From: Candidatus Kerfeldbacteria bacterium
GTDB taxonomy: Bacteria > Patescibacteriota > Patescibacteriia > SBBC01
Direction: 5' to 3'
Length of the DNA stretch: 32,457 nt
Assembly: GCA_016207275.1 (NCBI GenBank)
Contig: JACQPY010000019.1
Coordinates: 1-32,457, forward strand
The notes under the pieces were generated by a model that saw nothing but the letters and a program-made list of their open reading frames with translations, did no database searches and had not been told where the DNA came from. A program made the translations under genes and the position numbers. Numbering within the stretch: the stretch's first letter is position 1; each line of letters starts with the position of its first letter. Positions 28,609-32,457 of the stretch are shown here, in pieces.

Positions 28609-28614
28609 GTCTGT

Positions 28615-28762
28615 TGCAATCGATTTTTTGTGGAAATCCCTTTGAAAATCGATTTAACCCTAACCTTAGCAAAATTCCCTATGACCACCCTTACCACTAA
28701 CCAAAACATCGGCGGCTAGCCACGATTTTAGCGTGCGCAGACCGCCGTACGGCGGTTTTTTG
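28615..28762 (+). ncRNA. Candidate small RNA or leader, ~150 nt
   Basis: Bounded by a near-consensus promoter and a perfect terminator. AATCGATTTT (28618-28627) pairs with AAAATCGATT (28645-28654) as a first hairpin. A 12-codon frame (MTTLTTNQNIGG, 28681-28719) ends just before the terminator; it has no ribosome site, so I do not claim translation. It may be a regulatory RNA, a peptide-sensing leader, or an attenuated start of the rRNA transcript. Confidence 0.5.
28742..28761 (+). terminator. Strong intrinsic terminator
   Basis: CCGCCGTACGGCGG is a perfect 14-bp palindrome followed by six Ts. It closes the candidate small RNA. Confidence 0.85.
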
Positions 28763-29490
28763 TTCTCGCCAACCTTAAAACCTCAAACGACCAAAGGCGG
28801 GAACAACCTCGAGCGAAGCGCAGCGGAGTCGAGAGGTCCCCGCTGCTACAGTCCAAGCTCTCTAACAACGTGATCATTTGAAGCCCAACGCAGTTCCGGT
28901 TTTCCAAAACGGAATCACGCTGTGCTTCAAAAAAATTGCGCCGATCTAGACCTGTCCGGCAGTTAACCAGTCCGACTCTTGGACGCTCGGGTCCTAGGCC
29001 CATCGGTCGGGCGTAGGTCAAAGACGGCGCACCCCTCTCGGGGACTTCTGAGGAATGTGTTGGCGCGGGGGTACGACCACGCCGATGCTCTGATCGCAAG
29101 GTCTGGACACTGAGAAGTCCCCATCCATTTGTCTTCGCTCCGCTGTAGGGGGCGCCGGTACACACTCTGCAGAACACTAGCTAGGGGATGTGAAGTTTTG
29201 CAGACCACGTTCGTGTACGGCGCCCCGTCTCCGAGGGGAAAAACACTAAAGATTGATCGTTTAATCATTATGGGCGCCTCTGGCAATAATTCCGACCTCG
29301 GATCCGTCAGTCCGCCGAGGAAGGCATGCGCTGCCCGCTGGCCCACCACTCACCCTGAACCTGAGCGCAAGCGAATGGTTCGGGGCTGCTCCGGGACGGA
29401 GCGTTCGTGAGCCTTGCGGAGCCACGACGTTTCTCAGCTAGATCCTGGGACCGTCTAAGCGCCGTCACGACGCTCCGTTCTCGGGGCAAT

Positions 29491-29580
29491 CCCCTCCTGA
29501 ATCCAGGAGGGGTGGCGCGAAAGCGCCGGGGTGGTCATCTCACCTTGCTAAGGGGAGATGTCACGAAGTGACAGAGAGGT
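29491..29580. repeat. Two abutting palindromic repeats of different families
   Basis: 29491-29535: CCCCTCCT-GAATCC-AGGAGGGGTG, GCGC-GAAA-GCGC, CGGGGTGGTC. Directly joined at 29534-29580: ATCTCACCTTGCTAAGGGGAGAT, GTCAC-GAA-GTGAC, AGAGAGGT. Both are of kinds widespread in bacterial spacers. Confidence 0.8.
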
Positions 29581-29584
29581 AAAT

Positions 29585-29673
29585 GGGGGCGCCCGTCGCC
29601 ACCGGCTCCAATCGGTGTGAGAGCGCCAGTCCCTCGAGGACGTCAGCTCCGCCGGCGGTCTCCGCCCCCACCA
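29585..29673 (+). other. Structured element with tRNA/SRP-like ends
   Basis: GGGGGCG (29585-29591) pairs with CGCCCCC (29663-29669), followed by A and CCA. Inside are CACCG/CGGTG and GTCC/GGAC hairpins and a CCGCCGGCGG palindrome. There is no TTCGA T-loop and no GGAAGGAAGCAG, so it is neither a standard tRNA nor a standard SRP RNA. A T-rich stretch (CTCTTTTCTCTC) follows at 29678-29689. Confidence 0.35.
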
Positions 29674-30229
29674 CTGCTCTTTTCTCTCAACACCACTGAA
29701 TGGCGCATGACCGAGAATTCATGCTTCTACCAGTGTTGTTGATCCCGAACGTTGACAACTGAATAGCATAGGTTGAGCATCAAACTAGTGTACCGAAGCT
29801 TCATGCGTCGGTACACAATCGTCCATTCCGTAATCGTGTCCCGATTCCTCATCCGTCGCCGAGGAGGCTGAGCGTCGAACTTGCTTCGCGCTAGGCCGAC
29901 GACAGCGACACCATGAAGGGAAAGGGGGAGCTGGGAAGGCCCCGCACCGAGCGCTTCGCTCTGGTGCGCGGGCACCCGAACTCCATCTTCGCGATTACGG
30001 TTGAACAACATAAGGGCGTACGGTGGATGCCTCGACATCGCGCGGCGATGAAGGACGTAGGAGCCTGCGATAAGCCTCGGGGAGGTGGCAACCGACCTGT
30101 GATCCGGGGATGTCCGAATGGGGAAACCTTCTGCCCGGAAGGGGCAGAGCCGGCGGCTGAACACATAGGCCGTCTGGAGCGCACCTGGCGAATTGAAACA
30201 TCTTAGTAGCCAGAGGAAAAGAAAATAAC

Positions 30230-30305
30230 GCCTCCGCTATAGCTACGGCGTACCAGCGTTCTTGCAATAATGCAGGAACTCGTGTGCCGGAGCTTTAGCG
30301 GAGGC
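30230..30305 (+). other. 23S insertion 1, 76-nt hairpin near E. coli ~240
   Basis: Between GGAAAAGAAA and the CCCGTAGTAGTGGCGAGC core, a hairpin closed by GCCTCCGCTA/TAGCGGAGGC with inner GTTCTTGCA/TGCAGGAAC replaces a few E. coli nucleotides. Confidence 0.8.
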
Positions 30306-30429
30306 ACATTCCCGTAGTAGTGGCGAGCGAACCGGGAAGAGCCAAAACCTCTAGAGCTTTCTCCTGCAAAGGGGAATAGGGTCCAAGCCCATATGCTGTA
30401 GGGGCGTTGCGAGAAGTAACGTCTAAAGC

Positions 30430-30620
30430 TTGTCCCCGTGCAAACGGGGACCCAGCAGGTCTGTCATCCTGAAACTGTTTCAGGATCTGACAGGACCCCG
30501 CATCAAGTGCGGGGTCACCCTGCGGGTGACTTTAGGAGTAGAGCGCATGTTCGACCGCTCCCCCTGCCTCCCCCTCTCCTTACATAAGGAGAGGGGGACG
30601 GGGGGTGAGGTCAGACCAGC
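30430..30620 (+). other. 23S insertion 2, ~190 nt of palindromic elements near E. coli ~270-300
   Basis: In series: GTCCCCG/CGGGGAC; TGTCATCCTGAAA/TTTCAGGATCTGACA; GACCCCGCA/TGCGGGGTC; CACCC/GGGTG; GAGCG/CGCTC; and CCCCCTCTCCTTA-CA-TAAGGAGAGGGGG followed by ACGGGGGGTGAGGTC. These match intergenic repeat types, including the CCCCTCCT family. Confidence 0.8.
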
Positions 30621-30787
30621 TCGTAGCCGAACGGCCTGGAACGGCCGGCCATAGACGGTGATAGCCCGGTAGGCGAAACGAGCCCTCAAAAGCTTTACTG
30701 GTTACTTTCCTCGAGTAGCACGAGACCCGTGAAATCTTGTGTGAAACTGGGAGGACTAGACTTCCAAGGCTAAATACGCGCGACGTT

Positions 30788-30824
<37 letters not shown>

Positions 30825-30881
30825 CACCCCGGTGAGGGGAATGAAATAGTATCTGAAACCGTATCGCCTACAAGCAGTGGG

Positions 30882-30988
30882 AGCCTGTGCTTCGCACAGT
30901 AGTTATCAGTTGTAAATTGTAAGATTGAAACAACTCATCTCTTACAACTTTAATCTTTAATCTGACAACTACCGCGCGGAGCGCGGGT
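30882..30988 (+). other. 23S insertion 3 in helix 25 (near E. coli ~550)
   Basis: After GCAGTGGGAG comes CTGTGC-TTCG-CACAG, then 30900-30971 with TAGTTATCAG/CTGACAACTA ends and inner TTGTAAGA/TCTTACAA, then CCGCGC/GCGCGG. Helix 25 is a classical intervening-sequence site. The filling resembles the repeats flanking the S23-type gene. Confidence 0.8.
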
Positions 30989-31092
30989 GACCGCGTGCCT
31001 ATTGAAGAATGAACCAACGACTTCGATCCGTGTCGTTCGGCTAATCCCGCGAGGGAGGAGCCAAAGTGAAAGCGAGCCCGAATAGGGCGACC

Positions 31093-31136
31093 GCCCAGCA
31101 CCATTTGAATCCTTCTGGATTCAAATGGTGCTGGGC
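31093..31136 (+). other. 23S insertion 4, perfect 20-bp hairpin near E. coli ~640
   Basis: GCCCAGCACCATTTGAATCC, loop TTCT, then the exact reverse complement (31117-31136). It extends a short E. coli stem. A 20-bp perfect duplex is a potential RNase III substrate. Confidence 0.85.
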
Positions 31137-31532
31137 AGATGGCACGGACGAGACCCGAAGCCGGGTGAGCTACCCATGGCCAGGATGAAGCGCAGGTAAC
31201 ACTGCGTGGAGGTCCGAACCCATACGTCGTGCAACGCGTTGGGATGAGCTGTGGGTAGGGGAGAAATTCCAATCGAACTCGGCGATAGCTGGTTCTCCTC
31301 GAAATAGCTGTTGGGCTAGCCTCGTAAACCTTGTGACCGGAGGTAGAGCACTGAATGGGACTGGATGGCGCGAGCCTACCTGTTCCAACCAAACTCCGAA
31401 TGCCGGTCCTCGAATTACGGGAGTCAGACTGTGAGGTCTAAGCTTCACCAGTCAAAAGGGAAAGAGCCCTGATCCTCAGCTAAGGCCCCTAAATTACCGC
31501 TCAGTGTAAAGGAAGTGGAGTGACTCAAACAA

Positions 31533-31594
<62 letters not shown>

Positions 31595-31645
31595 TGCTCT
31601 GCGCCGACAATGTATCGGGACTTAAGCGGTGTGCCGAAGCTAGGA

Positions 31646-31742
31646 GCTGCGCGTTGCGCAGCAGTTGTCAGTTACAGGTTAACAGTTGTCAGCACACACT
31701 GATAACTAACAACGTACAACTGGTAACTACTGCGCAGCGCGC
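31646..31742 (+). other. 23S insertion 5 in helix 45 (near E. coli ~1170)
   Basis: Between CCGAAGCTAGGAG and GCGGTAGAGGAGCG lies CTGCGC-GTT-GCGCAG, then CAGTTGTCAGTTACAGGTTA ... ACAACTGGTAACTACTG, then GCGCAGCGCGC. The inner part uses the same AGTTGTCAG/AACTGGTAACT units as the S23 gene flanks. Helix 45 is the second classical intervening-sequence site. Confidence 0.8.
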
Positions 31743-32023
31743 GGCGGTAGAGGAGCGTTCGGTATGCGCCGAAGTCCCGCCGGAAGGCGGGGTGGAGCGT
31801 ACCGAAGTGCGAATGTTGGTATAAGTAGCAAAAATCCCGATGAAAACTCGGGACACCGAAAACCCAAGGTTTCCTGGGCAACGCAAATCGTCCCAGGGTG
31901 AGTCGGTCCTAAGGCGAGGCTGAAAAGCGTAGCTAATGGACAGCTGGTTAACATTCCAGCACTACCGTGTGGTTATCGGTCTGGTGCGCATTGTTTCGGA
32001 TCGAGCGCGTTTTGGTTATACGC

Positions 32024-32135
32024 GTCCCTGTACCACTCACTTCGCTTCGCTGCGTTCGGGTACAGGGCAAGGGATTTTAGTAAAGAACCCTTGCCCCATA
32101 CACGAGCGGAGTGGAACGGAGCGAGTGGTATGGGG
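32024..32135 (+). other. 23S insertion 6, three hairpins near E. coli ~1430-1550
   Basis: CCCTGTACC/GGTACAGGG (32026-32067), GGCAAGGG/CCCTTGCC (about 32066-32096) and CCATACAC/GTGGTATGG follow each other in a variable region. The loops contain CACTTCGCTTCGCTGCG-type text, like the repeats near 641 and 28808. Confidence 0.65.
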
Positions 32136-32457
32136 GCCGGCAAAGCCGCAAGGCCGCGCCAATTCGATCTCCCGCAGTGCCGAGAAAAGCCAGACTGTTA
32201 CGTCGCGCGGTAACCGTACCGGAAACCGACACAGGTGGGTAGGCAGGTAATCTGCCAAGGTGGACGAGAGAACCATCGCTAAGGAACTCGGCAAAACAGT
32301 AGCCGTACCCTCGGTATATGGCTTACCCTCGCGCAAGCGAGGGTCGAAGTTAATGACGTCAAGCGACTGTTTACCAAAAACTTAGGTCCCTGCGAAACCG
32401 TAAGGTGATGTATAGGGGCTGATGCCTGGCCAGTGTCAGAACGTTAAGGGGAGAGGT

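Larger units (their letters stand above)
28764..29998. other. Hairpin-dense region without a credible gene, upstream of 23S rRNA
   Basis: No recognisable protein in six frames, no tRNA and no 16S rRNA 3' end. Long-range pairs include 28878-28930 (TTGAAGC/GCTTCAA with inner TTCCG/CGGAA), 29040-29122 (GGGGACTTCT/AGAAGTCCCC), 29148-29226 (GGGCGCCGGTACAC/GTGTACGGCGCCC with inner TCTGCA/TGCAGA), 29296-29320 (CCTCGG/CCGAGG), 29396-29478 (ACGGAGCG-TCGTGA/TCACGACGCTCCGT, one bulge), 29790-29816 (TGTACCGA/TCGGTACA) and 29943-29972 (CCCGCACC/GGTGCGCGGG). GTTGACAACTGAATAGC near 29752-29768 resembles text common in rRNA spacers. It may be a structured RNA, an rRNA leader, or a pile of palindromic elements. 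Confidence 0.5.

Noticed and set aside
28728-29349. Minus-strand frames of 149 and 128 codons upstream of 23S
   Set aside because: They run across hairpins and the terminator, lack ribosome sites and show no protein-like pattern.
29585-29673. SRP RNA or tRNA identity for the GGGGGCG...CGCCCCC-ACCA element
   Set aside because: It lacks the SRP GGAAGGAAGCAG loop and a TTCGA T-loop; kept only as a structured element.
30868-31448. Minus-strand frames over 23S rRNA
   Set aside because: They lie in conserved rRNA; the translation has no meaning.

Overview
The window looks like a piece of a Patescibacteria (candidate phyla radiation, CPR) chromosome. This is inferred from gene content and style, not from a database search. 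In favour are a 23S rRNA gene carrying several extra hairpin insertions, surface proteins built from lamin-tail, PKD, thrombospondin-like and FG-GAP modules, a free-standing four-helix-bundle (S23/IVS-type) protein, many small lone genes, probable leaderless promoters, one tRNA that encodes CCA and one that does not, and TGA used as a normal stop.

Layout. 1-600: two small minus-strand proteins, one cut by the window edge and one a heptad-repeat coiled coil. 757-4975: tRNA-Arg(CCG) behind a tight minus-strand gene series (surface protein, ruvA, femAB-type ligase, sugar nucleotidyltransferase) whose last three genes overlap at their stop and start codons. 5009-5207: two different ~88-bp inverted-repeat elements, then uvrB on plus. 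7330-10793: an unknown minus gene, a winged-helix regulator overlapping a cytidylyltransferase-like enzyme, rpsT, holA on minus, and two small zinc-ribbon-type proteins. 11026-13776: polA. 13832-14194: the S23-type protein, flanked by short-motif repeats. 14245-17712: large and small surface proteins. 17784-18564: tRNA-Leu(UAG), a detached tRNA 3' end, and an orphan subtilase-propeptide-like protein. 18679-25987: an accessory block rich in nucleotide-handling genes, namely two paralogous NUDIX hydrolases, a mechanosensitive-channel-like membrane protein, a deoxyribosyltransferase-like protein, a CYTH protein, a divergent class II ribonucleotide reductase, a UPF0200-type P-loop kinase, a GreA-like protein and a dTMP-kinase-like protein. 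26115-28532: a third ~88-bp element beside a macB remnant, then a LolD/MacB-type ABC exporter with a small 4-TM protein. 28580-29998: a strong promoter, a terminated small-RNA candidate and a hairpin-dense stretch of about 1.2 kb without a credible gene. 29999-32457: the 5' ~65% of 23S rRNA, with no 16S gene upstream in the window.

The main message of the window is repeats. At least three palindromic element types recur: (i) ~88-bp elements with ends CCCGTTAGA, flanked by a direct TCAA, whose arms vary together; (ii) CCCCTCCT / AGGAGGGGTG palindromes that lie between genes, inside 23S rRNA, and in frame inside two protein genes; (iii) AGTTGTCAGTTA-type short-motif repeats that flank the S23-type gene and also fill 23S insertions at the two classical intervening-sequence positions (helices 25 and 45). 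Together they suggest hairpin elements that spread through spacers, proteins and rRNA alike, with the S23-type gene plausibly tied to the rRNA insertions.
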